From positions 412,980 through 476,979 of the forward strand of contig NW_001799344.1 in the NCBI RefSeq assembly GCF_000165425.1: DNA of 64,000 bases. Reading direction: 5' to 3'. The notes under the pieces are model-generated. The model worked only from the letters and a program-made list of their open reading frames with translations, was not told the origin of the DNA and did not search any database. Source of the stretch: Paramecium tetraurelia. Its lineage: Eukaryota; Ciliophora; Oligohymenophorea; Peniculida; Parameciidae. Made by a program: the position numbers and the translations under genes. Below are positions 38,945 through 53,415 of the stretch, in pieces. Position 1 is the first letter of the stretch. Each line of letters opens with the position of its first letter.

Positions 38945-40234
38945 ATGGACTCCCCTTTAAAAGATATGACTGGAACGATTGTCAATAAGTATTATTCACA
39001 TTAAATTAGGCAATATAAGCTCATTAAGAAATTAGGAGCTGGTGCTTTTGGCGAAATTTATTCTTCGTAATCAAATGGATTAGAATATGCTATTAAAATA
39101 GAGAAATCTGATTCAAAACATCCATAGTTAGAATTCGAATCAAAACTATATCACTATTTGAATAATCATAATGGATAAGGAATTCCTAAATATTATGGCT
39201 ATCATTAGCAAGATGGTTATAACTTTTTAGTTATGGAGTTACTTGGCCAATCACTTGAGGATGTTTTTTCTGAAAACAATCGTATATTTACGTTGCAAAC
39301 AGTTTGTGTCTTGGGAATTCAAATGTTGGAATGCATAGAGTTTCTACATAGCAAATAATTCATTCATAGAGACATTAAACCAGATAATTTTTTGATGGGC
39401 AAATCCTAAAAAGATAGAGTGTATCTGGTAGACTATGGATTAGCTAAGAGGTATATTTCAAAGGATCTTCACATTCCTTACAAAGATAATAAAGCCTTAA
39501 CTGGAACTGCCAGATATGCTTCTATCAATACACATCTTGGAATAGAGTAATCAAGAAGAGATGATTTAGAATCTTTAGCCTATGTGTTAATGTATTTTTT
39601 AAGAGGGTCACTCCCTTGGCAAAATTTAAGAGCAAATAATCAAAAAGAAAAATACGATAGAATCATGGAAAAAAAATTAGCTACATCTTCAGAAACATTA
39701 TGCAAGAATTACCCGTAATAATTATTATAATTCGTTGATTATACAAAGAATTTAAAATTTGATGAGAAACCAGATTATTAATTCATTAAAAATCTCTTTA
39801 TTTAAATTATGCAAGAAAATGAATTAAGAATGGAATACATTTATGACTGGGATGATGAAGATACATAAAGAGATAAAATTTAAATTAGAAATGAGGAGAA
39901 AACCAATTTACTAAAAATGAATAAATAAACCAGCAATACCTAATAACGAATAAATAAGCATTAAGAAAATAAAAATATCAATAGCAATAGTATTTATATG
40001 AGAAATTGTAGCAATGTGAATAATAAATACAGTATTGGTAGAACAAAAACCAATTCTATTGGATCAATTAATAAAATTGTTGTCACTAAAACGAAATAAA
40101 TTACTAATAATACAATTAATAGTTTGACTAATCAAAACACATTGCCAAATAATAATAATAATAATAATAATAAATTACATCAAAACTTAGCGAAATAGAT
40201 TATAAAGAAGCATTCTAGTTTGCATTACTAATGA
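38945..40234 (+). CDS. casein kinase 1
   Basis: 429-residue Ser/Thr kinase of the CK1 family, single exon. Landmarks: GAGAFGEI glycine loop, [16 protein letters not shown], catalytic loop [10 protein letters not shown] (about residue 141), VDYGLAK in place of DFG, and the CK1 signature [30 protein letters not shown] follows. The C-terminal tail (about residues 300-429) is Asn/Gln/Lys-rich with an Asn run at about 40150-40170 and no palmitoylation motif. Ciliates use CK1 widely; this one is a generalist-type kinase. Confidence 0.95.
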
Positions 40235-40592
40235 TTAAATTAATTATAATTATAATTGTTTTCTATAAACATTTGTTAAATTTTCTAATATGCTTTCAAC
40301 TTTTATAAATTTTCTTACTATTAACTACCAATTAAATTAAATTAAAAATATTTATTTCTAAATTATGAAATCAACATAAATGATTAAATTATTAAGATCT
40401 ATAATTTTTTTAGATATTTGTGAGAAACAATTATTCAAATAAACATAAAATTGACTTTAAGCTTAAATTATTATATATTTTTGGCCAATCTAGTAATGAC
40501 ATTATTCTAGATTAAAGCAATATACTAAATTCTTATTAGCCTAACATATTATTATAAATAAATAAACTTTCAAGAACAGCTCAAATAAAACT
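40235..40592. other. AT-rich spacer
   Basis: About 360 bases between two plus-strand genes, over 80 percent AT by eye, with many poly-A and poly-T stretches and no coding signal. Confidence 0.5.
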
Positions 40593-41734
40593 ATGCAAAA
40601 TTAACGAGAGCAACTAGAAATACCAAGAGGACAATCTTTCACATTTGATTCTAATCGGCCATTTATCTATTACTATTCTGTTGCCAAACCATTACCTGAT
40701 AATATAGTTGATGATTTAGTTGTTTGTTGTTAGATAAGAACCTGGTTAATAAAATAGTTGCCCAAAGTTTGGTTTTTAATGGCTAGTACAACAGCCCACA
40801 TTTTAATAGAGAAACAACAACCTAAGTTTGTAACTCAAAATTTTATTTTGGACATATTCATTTATAGTTGGTTATCAGATGGGCTGACAAACTTGAAAAA
40901 GGAGTTGACGAATAGATTAAGCAAATTGATAGTTGAAAATGAGAAATTAGAAAGGCTGATTGATATATTTACATAAGAAATTGTCTCAGTTTAAGAAGAG
41001 TTTTCAAAATTTCATAAGTCAGAATACCTTCTCAATTATAATGATAGTTGTGTACAACCTTTGATAGTATTTCGAGAAAAAGGAAAAAATGAGAACTAAT
41101 CACTAATAAAAAGAATTGATGATTTAAATGTTGATGACGATAGTAGAGATTCAACATTATCATCTTCCTAAATTTCTTAAACACTTACTAATAAAGACAT
41201 TGATAGAAGTAAATCTGATGTTAGAGAAGTCACAGCAGCACTTTAAAATAGTAAGATGAGAAAATTTACCAAGTAAATGGAAAAGATGACACAAAATGTT
41301 TTTTCAGAATTAATTAAATATAATGCGTAAGATCAATAATGGCAAATTGCTAGATAATTTGTTGTCATTATTTTAGAAACTAGCATTCAGTCTGATCACT
41401 ATTTAAAAACCTAAGAAAAAGTTAGGTTTTTATAGCCGGCTTTGCTTTTTTATAAGAAGGCATTATAGGTTTGGATTCTGGCAAAATTTTCATCTCAATA
41501 GTTTAACTAAGCAACTAGAAATTCGTAAGAAAATAAAGTAAGAATATAATAGTAATCTAGATGATATTCAGCTAATTCTTATGTAAAGCTAAAAACTTTA
41601 TGGGGAGATTTTGGAATGAAAAATTAGTTATCCCTCTGCATACAGTATTTTAAATTGCAGAGCAGACTTATCCTGAAGTATAATAAGAAAAAAATGTTAT
41701 CGAAGTATGTCAATTTTAATATTTTAGTAAATGA
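40593..41734 (+). CDS. unknown protein, about 373 aa
   Basis: After one 20-nt intron (around the GTAATCTAGATG near 41553) the frame gives 374 codons. The protein starts MQNQREQLEIPRGQSF; it has a hydrophilic N terminus, a Ser/Asp-rich acidic stretch (DDLNVDDDSRDSTL) in the middle and a helical end (KAKNFMGRFWNEKLVIPLH). A second intron of 19 nt (GTCAATTTTAATATTTTAG) could prolong the frame to 41960, which would then overlap the end of the minus-strand coiled-coil gene. I prefer the shorter stop. No domain recognised. Confidence 0.5.
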
Positions 41735-41890
41735 AAAAGTTTTCTATTTTATTAAAGGAAAAACTCGTAGCATTATGGGACCAAAATTTGGCTCAATGCA
41801 CAAAATAGCTTATTTAATAATAATGATTAATAATTAAAATTAATTGAAAATCTAAAATTAGAATTTTTCAAACGATATATATACTAGTTC

Positions 41891-44218
41891 TCAGTTTTTT
41901 TCTGTCACACTTGATTATATGTTAAGCATCCCCGAATTCATTAATGTCATAGATAAATGAGCTTTATCTTTTCTAACTTATTTTAATTAGGATTGTAAAT
42001 TTTCAATCTTTACTTTTTGAGAATTAGTTTCATCCTTTAATTGCATGATTTGACTTTCATATTCTTGAACCTATTTCTCATTCATAGCAATCCCACTCAT
42101 TTAAGATGACATTATTTGTTATTTCATTTCTTTACTATTTTTTTTTAAATCATTAATAGTCTTTTCATGAATGGATATTATTTAGTTTTTCTGTTTTATT
42201 TCTTCCTATAGACCCTATAATACATTTTCTAATTCAACAACTTATTGTTTATATTCATTTGTTTTTTGAATAAGATGTTTATTTAACTAATAAATAAGAA
42301 CATTTAAATACCTCTTTTTCTTTATCAATGTTATCTCCTTTACTTCCTAATTTCAAATTTCCTAATTACTCAATATTATTTTTAAGATCTTTGATCTGAT
42401 TATTCAGCTTGTATTCATTTTTTGCCTATTATTCAACTTTCTTTGTTAACTCGGCTATAGTTATTTTTTATTACTTTATTTAATTGAAGTAGGCTTCATT
42501 TTCTTTTTCATTATTATAACTAACGTTGGATAATTTTTCTTGAAATTCAGTAAGTTAAGTTTTATAAGTGAAATTTATTTCAATTACTTAATTTAGATTG
42601 TTAATAAGTTCATCTAATTTTTATTTTTTTTCTTCTAATTCAGTTCTAAGATCTAAGTTTTAAGATTTCAAATCATTATAATAATTATTTGTATTTTAAT
42701 TTTAAGGTTAGACGGAACTCATTTCCTTTAATTTTTGATTAAGAAAAGCAATCTAATTAATATTTTCTCTATTCAGATTTTTTGATTAAGTTTCTAATTA
42801 ATTTAATTAATCATTAAGCATTTAAATTTTATCTTATTACTTTTTAATTGTTTCTATTGCTGTTTTATATTCTTAAGTCAACACTTAAACCTTTTATTCT
42901 AAAAATAATTGTTATTAATCTTTGGCTTATTATAAACTATTTTTTTCATTTTTTAACTTATTAATAATTTCGTCATAATGATTTTGAATTTGTTGTTTTT
43001 CTTTGAGGTTTTTTTAAGATACTTCATCCAATTTATCATTTAGCTCTTTTAGATGATTCTTTTTTATGGATTCTAATTCTTTTGCGTTTTATGATTCAAT
43101 ATTAATGATTTATTGACTAAGAATGATGTTATGTTATTTTAATTCATCAATTACTTGTTCTAAAGACATCATGTCTTAAGTATGATTTTGAATCATATCT
43201 TTGATATTATGCTCATATTTTTCTAAGGCTTAGTGAAATTCATTCTACAATCGTTCTAAATCGAATTATTTTTCTGAAAGTAATTCTTCCTTCACACTCA
43301 AATCCTGCACTCTCTTTTCTAATTAATTTGAAAGCTCTTTAGTTTAAAATATTAGTGAATTTAACTATTCTTATTTATCATTGACATCCTTTTATAAAGA
43401 ATTAATTTTATTGTTGAGCAATTTTGTAGATTAGTTTAATTCATTAGCTTTTAAGTTGTACTTTTGCTACCATTAACTTTCTATTTTTTATTTTTATTCA
43501 TTTTCATAGTTCTTAATTTGTTGAAGCTCTCTTTAGTGTGATTATTGCATAGTTTAAATCTAATCATTATACTATTTTTATTGAATTATTTTATTTTATT
43601 CATTTGCAATTAGTTGTTATTTCTATTCATCGTTTTACTTAATAAGTTAGTCCAACTGTTTTTGTTGTTCTGCAATTTTTTTATTTGATTATGCTAGTGC
43701 TTTTTTTAACTAAGAATAAAGGGTTTATGTACTTCATTATTAGCTTGAATAAAGAATTCAAGTTGTTCAGCTTATCGTAAGACATTAGCATTTTATTCTT
43801 TCATCTTTTGAGGGTCCTATTGCTTCATAAATGGTGCACAACCACTTGAAGGAGAAGAAAGAGTGGGTTAAACTACAAAATCAGGTTAAGTTTGCGAAGG
43901 TGACACTTGACTTTAACCATTGATTGTTGGTAAGTTCCGTCGAGGACTATTTACATTTTGAATTTAATCTAATTTGGCAATCAATCCTGATACATCACTA
44001 GTATAATCAACAGTTTTTACTGCTAAAATTGTTTCTAATCATTTATTAAGGATTGAAGAACTTGAGGTGATTTGATTGATTAGGGTGTAGGTGAGGGAAT
44101 TGATATTACTTTTGAAGGGTCTAAAGTTAATTAACAAATTACTTTGAGGTGTAGGTTAGTATTGCTAAATCATAGAACTAATATTAGATAATTTTTATCC
44201 AAGTTATTGATTTTACAT
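41891..44218 (-). CDS. long coiled-coil protein, 750 aa
   Basis: Four exons (introns of 27, 23 and 25 nt), exactly 751 codons. The first 60 residues are Gln/Ser-rich. From about residue 130 to the end almost every heptad has Glu, Gln, Lys and Leu, with segments such as QLDQLIKQNDEQKQQLIANE and RVQDLSVKEELLSEKQFDLE, giving one of the longest coiled coils in the window. It ends GMLNIQSSVTEKN. Its function is unknown; coiled coils of this type in ciliates are often basal-body or cortical structural proteins. Confidence 0.82.
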
Positions 44219-44346
44219 TGAGGGTTAGCAGTTAATATAATTTTATAATAAATAATAATATTTAATAGGGAAGAACTAATGTAAATTAAAAGTGAATAAT
44301 ATCTAAATATTTTTAAGTAGATATTTTCAACATCAATTTTAAATGA

Positions 44347-45516
44347 TCAATTATTTGGAGATTCATCTATGTTTATCCATTTGACTCTTTTACCATTTTC
44401 CCACAATCCCTCTTTTTTCTCACTATTGGGTAAAGTAATCATTCCTTTTCCATGTTATTTGCCATTAATCCAATGTCCCTCATACTTTCTTCCATTTTCC
44501 CATTAGAAAATCCCGAAACCATGTTTTTTATCATCCTTGTAATCTCCATCATATCGTTTCCCGTCTGCCCATTGAGTGATACCCTTTCCATTCATCTTAC
44601 TATTATTCCATTAACCTTTGTATGACTTACCATCTTTCCAATAATATTCTCCATATCCAGTGATGTCATTCTCAACGAAATCTCCTTTGTAGTAGCTACC
44701 ATCAGCAAATGTGAGAGTGCCTTGACCATGTTTCTTTCCATTTTCATATCTACCCTAACAATATAGTACTCATAATCTATATACTTCATATTTAGCTCCA
44801 TCTGGCCAAACCTCCACTCCTTGGCCATGCTATAAATCGTTCTTCCAGTCTCCTTCATATCTGGCTCCGCCTAATTTATTATCCAATTTAATAACCACTA
44901 TGAATATAAACTCCACGACCGTTTGCCATGTCATCCAACCATTAACCTTCATATATATCGCCATCCACATGCACTTTAATTTTATAATTTTAATCTACCT
45001 AGCTTTCCAAATCCATTTGCTTTGTCTTCGACCCACTCTCCTTCATAAAAACTTCTATCGGGCCAAACGTATTTCCCTTAACCGTCTCTCAAACAATTTT
45101 TCCATTCCCCTTCATAAACTCCTCCATTTTTCATTTCTATTGCACTCAGCTTCATCCTAGTAAATTTTCCTTTCGTTGATTAAACTAATGACACATATTA
45201 TTCCTCTGGTTTGTTATCGTCTACGCTCTCATCATAATATTTTACCATTTTCCCTTTTCATTAATTTTGGAGAAGAACTGTCTTCTATTGAATTGTTTCT
45301 TGCTCCTGCCATTTAAGCAACGTCTTCATCCTTAAGATGCGCCCCGTTTTTTTCTTTTCCCTAATCATAATTTCTCTTTCGTACATCATTCTCCTAATGT
45401 TGACCCACATCTATTTTAGCATTAGGTTTTTATTAGCTTAATTGTTTTTGATTAGTATTGAGTTCCACTTCGTCCATCCCTTTGGTTTAGCACTGACAAG
45501 AACAAGCATTACCCAT
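44347..45516 (-). CDS. MORN-repeat protein with lipidation signal
   Basis: 354 residues from five exons (introns of 25, 25, 25 and 30 nt; the spliced length is 355 codons). The N terminus MGNACSCQC has a Gly2 and clustered Cys expected for N-myristoylation plus palmitoylation, so membrane association is likely. From about residue 140 there are about eight MORN repeats of the YEG.W..G...G.G type (YEGEWKNCLRDGQGKYVW, YEGEWVEDKANGFGKL and others). MORN proteins bridge membranes and cytoskeleton, for example at cortical or basal-body structures. A charged, Lys/Glu-rich N-terminal domain precedes the repeats. Confidence 0.86.
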
Positions 45517-45694
45517 TTAATCGAGTAGAAAAATTAATTATATTATATTTATAATTAATCAACTTAATCTTCTTTCGTTAAAGTTTACTTTAATCATCCG
45601 AGATTGTTTAAATAATATTAAGACTTCTCTGAAATACAACTTTGATTTGTTTTTTTATTAAATCGATTTTATAATTAAAATAAATAAAAGTATA

Positions 45695-46330
45695 ATGAAG
45701 TGCTCTTGCAACAATGATTTGATTATACAATTTTCAGATGACAAATTGTACATCTAAACTTGTATTTAAATTGTATCGATTATATGTAGATAATAATTCA
45801 CAAAATTTTATCCCAAAATATCAAGGTTAGCCTGAACCTATTAATGAAAGTAATGATGAAAATAATTAAATTTTACGCTTTATGCAATAATTTACCAATA
45901 AGAATCTTGATTAAAATTCTTTTAAATAGATTTTTGAGTTCAGTCCAAATAGTTAAAGTGTATAACATTATATAAATTGTAGCTTTTTAAAATGCCATTT
46001 GATAATGATAATAATTTTAGATTCATAAGTTCTCAATAGCCAATAATTAATCAAAGTGTTTACGAACAAGAATAAAAAAAACAGAAAAAATAAAAACAGA
46101 AAGCGAAACAACCACAGCCTAAACAAACTATTGAAAAAGCGCAAGAAAATTCAGATTCTAAAACATCTTAAAAATAATCGAAAGCTCATTCTTAAGTGAA
46201 TGAGGATATTCGCATTTTTGAAGATAAAATACGATCATACACATCTGACATAGATGAATCGAAAAAAAAAACATTAAATCTTCCATTAGAATGGATAAAA
46301 AGATTGGGAACTTAGAAGAAGAAGAAGTGA
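45695..46330 (+). CDS. unknown Gln/Lys-rich protein, 194 aa
   Basis: Three exons with introns of 28 nt and 23 nt; the spliced length is 195 codons. The N terminus is Cys/Asp-containing (MKCSCNND), the middle is Asn/Gln/Phe-rich (QILRFMQQFTNKNLDQ), and the C-terminal half is Lys/Gln-rich and ends in KKKK. No domain or membrane segment is visible. It lies between the MORN gene and a minus-strand coiled-coil gene. Confidence 0.62.
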
Positions 46331-46469
46331 CAATGATAACAATACACAATCTTTAAAACAAATCATTTTAAAATTTAAAATTAGTTAATTTTTGAATTAT
46401 GTATCAAATTCAATATATACAAATATTACATACAAGATATATATAGAATATAAAAGATCAGTATAGTTA

Positions 46470-47490
46470 TCAATTAAAGTTCTCCAATAATGCCAATCTA
46501 GCTTGTATCTGATTTACAAGCAAATCATTTAATTTCTCTTCTTTTTCAACATTTATTTTTGTATTTGTTTCCTCTTCTAACTTTTATGCTTCACTATTTA
46601 ACAGCTTTATTTAATGTAAAGTCTTTTACACCCTATCCTAAGAAGAAATTAGACTATCATCAAAAATGTTTCTCTAAATATTGTAATGTTGATACCCATT
46701 AAGCTGGTTACACTTCCTACACCTTTTTATGTATGTGAATACCTTCAGCCTAATCCTTCTTCTTGCATTAAGGTTATGTAATAGGTGACAATTTTTATAC
46801 TTATTGATGCCTGACTTTTATTTTGATTTCTGGCTATCTTTTTTCTTCGAGCTTGTCTTCTACCTATAATATTTTTTCTAGTTTTTTAATTAAATATTTA
46901 TCTATTTATTATAATTGACTAACATCAGAGCTGGTTTTGTTAGATTACTCATGCAAGGAAATAGGTTTGGATTTTGAGTTGAATAGAAAGGCATCTGAAG
47001 GATCTTCATGAAAAGTCTTTATAACTGGTCTTGAATAAATCTCTTTAACAATTTCTGAATACTTTGATTAGACCTATTTTCTTGCTTTTATTTGTTATCT
47101 CTTTGCTATCAATCTTATTTGCTCCTCTTGCTATTTGTGGAGTAATTTAATGTAAGTATTAGACCTCTAAAATTCTACTTATGGAGCCGACATTTTCTTA
47201 TTTTATCTTTCCATTTCCTTAACAATTTTATTACCATCATATTGTTATTAATGTAATAAAATTGAGCTGAAATTGATTGGTTAACAGAGATGTTTTTTAG
47301 ATGACATGATTTAATTATGAAGTTGCTCCTAAATTTATCTTAATTCATTATCCTTATTTTATATTGCAATCTGTTCTCTTCTAATCCTTTCTTTTATTAA
47401 GAGAATTTTCTTGTTTTCTTCTAGTAATTGTTCTTTTCGATTATTTTCTAATTCTTCCAGAATCGATGATTTGTTTAATCTCTGTTTCAT
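46470..47490 (-). CDS. coiled-coil protein, 332 aa
   Basis: Two exons with one 22-nt intron (GTATCAACATTACAATATTTAG); 333 codons in total. The N terminus is a long charged helix (SSILEELENNRKEQLLEENK), then Gln/Lys/Ser-rich sequence with helical ends (DRVQKTLHQIKLLNSEAQ and EEKLNDLLVNQIQARL). No catalytic motif; probably a structural or adaptor protein. The upstream gene on the same strand ends 42 bp away. Confidence 0.72.
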
Positions 47491-47532
47491 AAATATAAAT
47501 AATTTTATTATAAATTATCATGATTTCTATTT

Positions 47533-49276
47533 TCATTTCTTTATTAAAACACTTTGTATCATTCTTTTTTCGAGCATATATTTATAGATTAAGTCTTTTA
47601 AAATGGCTTTGTCGATGCATTTAAATAAATTTAAGTCCTTTACTTCAAAACCTTAAGCAGCAATCAAAACTCCTCTTGCACCCGACTTCCCTTTTTTATA
47701 AACGGACCTAAACTTTGAGATAAATTCAGCTTTCAAATATTTGTAATAATTCTAAACAATTACTAATTATAATTTTCTTTTAAGTATTAATAAATTTTTA
47801 CCCATCCAAATATGGGGATTTCTTAATCTCCTCATCAACTTAAAAATTTATTATAGTCTTATTCATCTACTTTTTAATTTCCTTGACCTCTAATAAATTA
47901 TATATAATTATGTATACTTTCAATATCCTCCTTTTGTATCTAATTGTACATAACCCCCCAATATTTATTCCATAACATGATTATTCTTTAAACATAAGCT
48001 CCAACTCTTTTTTTATAATTTCTATATGAATCAATTACTGTTCTAATTAATCGTCTAAATCTATAAGTTTTTTGTATTATTTCCCCAATCTGTCCATAAC
48101 TTTTCATAAAAGAAAAACAAATAAATTCAGCTCTTGTTTTTACTGTTTTTTGATAGATTTCAGCAAAAACACAAAGACTTTGTAAACTTTAAAATTTAGT
48201 CCTTTATTAAATAGTCTCGCCATGTTTAGTAAGGTACTTCTTCAAATTTAATCTTGTTCTGTGTTTTTTCCTTATTATTGTGGCTTCATTCATCATATGA
48301 TTTGCCATATACTATATCGAATGATTAAATTAGTTACTATATATTTGACTCGAATAAGCCTACAAATTAGAATCGAATAGAGATTAGTTAACCAACTTTT
48401 TTATTATTCCTTGATTGATTGGTCTATTTGATCTCGAACATTCAAGATATCTTTGATAATCTTTTTTTTTTAAGAATGTTCATATCTCTCTCTTATTAGA
48501 TCCTATTTATCTTAATCTATGATTTATTTATTAACTAAAGTTTCTTAAAATCGCTTAGCAGATTAAACTCTTCTAATTTATAACTACTTTTTTTGAGTTT
48601 GAGGTTCATATTGTCTTAAATTCATATTCATCAGAATTAAATCCTTTGATTATTTCCTTGTTAAAGCACTACTTATTCTACCTAACATAAATGAAGTCAT
48701 TGGTCTTTCTTTTTCTTCCTAATCTTGCTTTTATAGCTTCTGTATTTTCATTCCATATTAGATCTTGGCATGAATAATAGATTATTGTTAACTAAAAATA
48801 GCCATATACAAAAAAGGGGTAGTAAAAATGTTATCTTCTCCTGGCTCTGTATATCTTAATACCTATTTTCTTTGAAATGCTTCTTCAAAATTAAATCTAT
48901 TTGGAGTTAAAGTGTGTCTTGAAATATAAAATTTCATTTTTGCTTAATTGGTAAAAGTAAAATCTAGGATTTTATACAAATATGTACTTATGATTAAGGG
49001 TTTCTTATGACCAGCCAATGGGACTTCAAAGTAATGGAACGTACATAATTGCAGATGTATAATATTAACTAATTTAGCATCTAATTGGGCTCTTTATTCT
49101 GTAATCACATAACCTGATTATTTTTTTACAACTTCCGTTTAAAAATTGTGTTCAAAATCCTTTTTTGAAGGTACTATCTACTTAAGTTTCCTGGCTTCCA
49201 ATTAATTCAATAACTCATAATTTGTATGTATATTGTTTTGCTATACAATAGAATTTTTAAACTCCATAGTTTTCAT
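47533..49276 (-). CDS. unknown basic protein, 560 aa
   Basis: Three exons (introns of 29 and 32 nt, 561 codons). The protein is strongly basic and helical throughout (QLQIRRVQSAKRFQETLVN, QGNQKLMRRLRNPHIWMGKN, VYKKGKSGARGVLIAAQG). A Phe/Tyr-containing globular region (about residues 90-180: YFEVPLAGHKKPLIISTYLYK) stands out. Basic IQ-like helices appear in the second half (RFRRLIRTVIDSYRNYKKRV). The composition suggests a structural or calmodulin-binding protein, but no family is recognised. Confidence 0.68.
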
Positions 49277-49325
49277 ATTATTAAATACAGAATAAAAAAA
49301 ATAAATTAAAGAATATTTTTAAAGC

Positions 49326-49872
49326 ATGAATTGCACATTCAAAGATAATTGGCCTAATAATTACAAAAGTAGGTTACCCTGGAGGTATCAATAATCTTCC
49401 ATAATGTAAATTGATTTGTACAGGATAAATAAATTTCGTTGAATTTGTGTTACATTATGATGAATGGAACCTAAAATTAGAGGATTTGCTTTATTTATTG
49501 TTCAATTAATAAGTTCTATCTTAAATTGAATAGACAAGAGTATATCATTGTGATCAAGCACTTTTATAAGATTATAATAATTAGAAAGTAATCTAAATGG
49601 TTTTGGATAAGCTCAACCATTTTTATTACACTCAGCCCCCAAGACAGAGAAGAACCAAAAAGATGGAGAAATGCCATGAAATACTGAAAAACGATAGTTA
49701 ATAAGCTGAGAAAAGGTTGTGTGGATATAATTATGTATTAGAATTGATTAATAAAAATAATATTAATTATGAGAGCAAGTTTCTTCCTGATTACTATACT
49801 TAATTTAGTTTATGGCATCAACTATTCCATCAGAGGATAAAGTAATCTTCTGGATTTAGATACTAATAATGA
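49326..49872 (+). pseudogene. MsrA-like remnant (degenerate)
   Basis: The spliced or read-through frame (about 49330-49872, ending TGA 49870-49872) contains the peptide ITKVGYPGGINNLPQCKLI, which matches the region of methionine sulfoxide reductase A that follows the catalytic GCFW (its VGYAGG). Further downstream come HYDEWNLKLEDLLYLLFNQQ and VYHCDQALLQDYN. In this frame no start codon precedes it, because a TGA lies immediately upstream, and the reductase signature GCFW is absent. The only ATG nearby (49326) is in another frame and no intron joins them. The end overlaps the next gene in a different frame. So the sequence looks like a decayed copy. Confidence 0.55.
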
Positions 49873-50047
49873 TGACTTATAAATTAATGAAGGATTTAGA
49901 GAAGCTGCAGATCTCATTTTTGGAACTCTATTCTAATATTTACCCTATATAGTGTTAGCTCTTATATTTATTTATTATGCAAATAAATTCTTTCCAACCA
50001 GATAGCCAAAAAAGATTTTGAAAAAATTGCCGATCCAAAAACGATGA
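49769..50047 (+). CDS. small secreted/membrane protein, 92 aa
   Basis: Single exon. It begins MRASFFLITILNLVYGINY, a typical signal peptide. An Asp/Asn-rich stretch and one strong membrane segment (YLPYIVLALIFIYYANKFF) follow, then a basic tail (PKKILKKLPIQKR). It is a type I topology. It overlaps the tail of the MsrA-like remnant in another frame, an independent sign that the latter is not a working gene. No family recognised. Confidence 0.66.
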
Positions 50048-50249
50048 TTATCATTTTAATTGATATTAACAATTTCATACTATTTGGTTAAAAATTCATC
50101 ATTTTGAAAGAACTTCTAATGATTTTTCTTTCATTTAGAATCGTTAAACAGGTGTAACAATAAGGACAACAATTTCTTAAGTGTAAAGAATGTTAGAAGG
50201 AGAGCAAATTAAATTAAAATATTAAAGTTAATATTTCTTTTTATCATTT

Positions 50250-51728
50250 TCATTTATCTCTTTTTGATTTCCAATCCAATAATGCTTTTAAATTTTTATC
50301 ACTGTTTGCTACAAGTTTAATGTAATTATCTAAATTTATAGTGGAGTCTAATACCCATAAATGCATTCGCCTTGGCTATACCATAAGTAACTCTAGCTCT
50401 GTCAATTAATTTTCTACTCTTTTATTCAGGTTTCTCAGACTTAGCACAATCAAAGTGTTATTAAAAGTATTCTAAAGATTTAGCTGTGTTTCCTTTGCTC
50501 TAATATAACTTAGCCAAGTGTAGTGCAGCATCGGATTATGAATTGTATAATTTTTAATCTTTAGCCAAAGCATAATAACTTTCCAAATGCTTTTAGGCTT
50601 CATCTACATCACCTTTCTTTAGATAACATTATGCTAAAGAGGAATGTGCCTCCATTTCCTTTTATTTTGAGTCCTTAAATAGTAGTAAAAAACCATACTT
50701 CTTTGTGTAACTATTTTACAATTTCCAAGAATTTATGATGATATTGTATACTCTTTTAGATATTCTGCATTTTGAAATATAACCCACCAATTTTGTTGCA
50801 TATGACTCCTTCAGATTCTAAGTCTCCTGCTTTTTAGGCTGCTTCTCTGCATTTATCATAATATTTTAATGATTATGCTATTTAATCATTGTCCCCCTTC
50901 TCATATTCTTAGGCCATTCTGTTGTAGATTTTTATCAATTCGGTTGACATTTATTCAACTACCGAATCCAAATTCTATAATTATTCACACTATTTCATGC
51001 TCTCCTCTAAGATTTGTATTGCTTAATCTATCAACCCTACTTGGTAATGACACTTTGCATATCCTAGCTTGCCTTTGCCTTCGGCTTTAGCTTCCTAGCA
51101 TACATAATAGATTTTACGGTGTATTATCTTGATATTTGAATTACTCTTTTGTAAAAATAAGCTGCCACTATGTAATCTTGGTATTCAGTAAAAAAGAATT
51201 CTGCCAAATTCAAGTACTCGTTTAATGCCTAAGTTTTGTCTGGGTACTAGTATTTAGCGTTTTCTTCAGCATTCTATAATCTTTTTTTTAAATCCAACAA
51301 GAATTCTTCATCTTAATTAATATATTTTTGATGAACTAATTTCTATGGAGAAAATACTTCTATGATTTGAAAAATGCTCCTCTAATGAAATTCCAGAAGG
51401 TTAATAAAATAATTTTGGGACGGTTTCATTAGTCACATAAAAAAAATCAGCATACGATTAAACATATCCATTTTCTTATGGAATAAAAATTTGATTTACA
51501 TAATATTTCTGCAGCAATGGATTCCTTGTTTATTTTACCCTGAAATTCTATTCTCTCTTCCGATTAAGGATTTTATTATTGCTAATTATCTAACACAATC
51601 AATACTTTTTAAATTTTCTTTTGGGGATGCTTGTCAGTTGTGATTTGCTTTTAAACTTAAGCATCAGCCAGTCCTTTTGCCTTGATAGGCATTTTAATGG
51701 GTTCAAATTTTTTCTCTTTTTATTGCAT
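50250..51728 (-). CDS. TTC29: TTC29-like tetratricopeptide protein
   Basis: 452 residues, six exons with five introns (25, 22, 23, 25 and 25 nt; the spliced length is 453 codons). The product is a chain of TPR helices: PDKTQALNEYLNLAEFFF, YAKCHYQVGLIDQAIQILEE, LAQCYLKKGDVDEAQKHLES and others. The C terminus (VTYGIAKANAFMDNYIKLV... LLDWKSKRDK) matches the ending of vertebrate TTC29 (VHYGIAKA...NNYIE...LLSWKESRG). TTC29 is an axonemal dynein/IFT-associated protein needed for sperm and cilia motility, consistent with other ciliary genes in this window. Confidence is high because both the TPR run and the conserved C-terminal block match. Confidence 0.88.
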
Positions 51729-51743
51729 TAAATATAAAATTTA

Positions 51744-53202
<1,459 letters not shown>

Positions 53203-53415
53203 TCAGTTTTGGATTCAAAGTATATTAATACAAATGAAAATATTTTTATTATTGAACGTATACATTTCAATAATTTTATAATACTGCAAAGTATTTTCAT
53301 CTAAACAAAATTGTTCTTGCTTCGCATTCATTACACTAAGCCATTATAGATTTACTCGTAGGCTGTTTATTATTATTTTGATCTTTAATTTGAAGAGAGC
53401 ACTAAACATAGTGTT

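Noticed and set aside
41735-41960. Extension of the 40593 gene through a 19-nt intron
   Set aside because: Would overlap the coding end of the opposite coiled-coil gene; reported only as an alternative.
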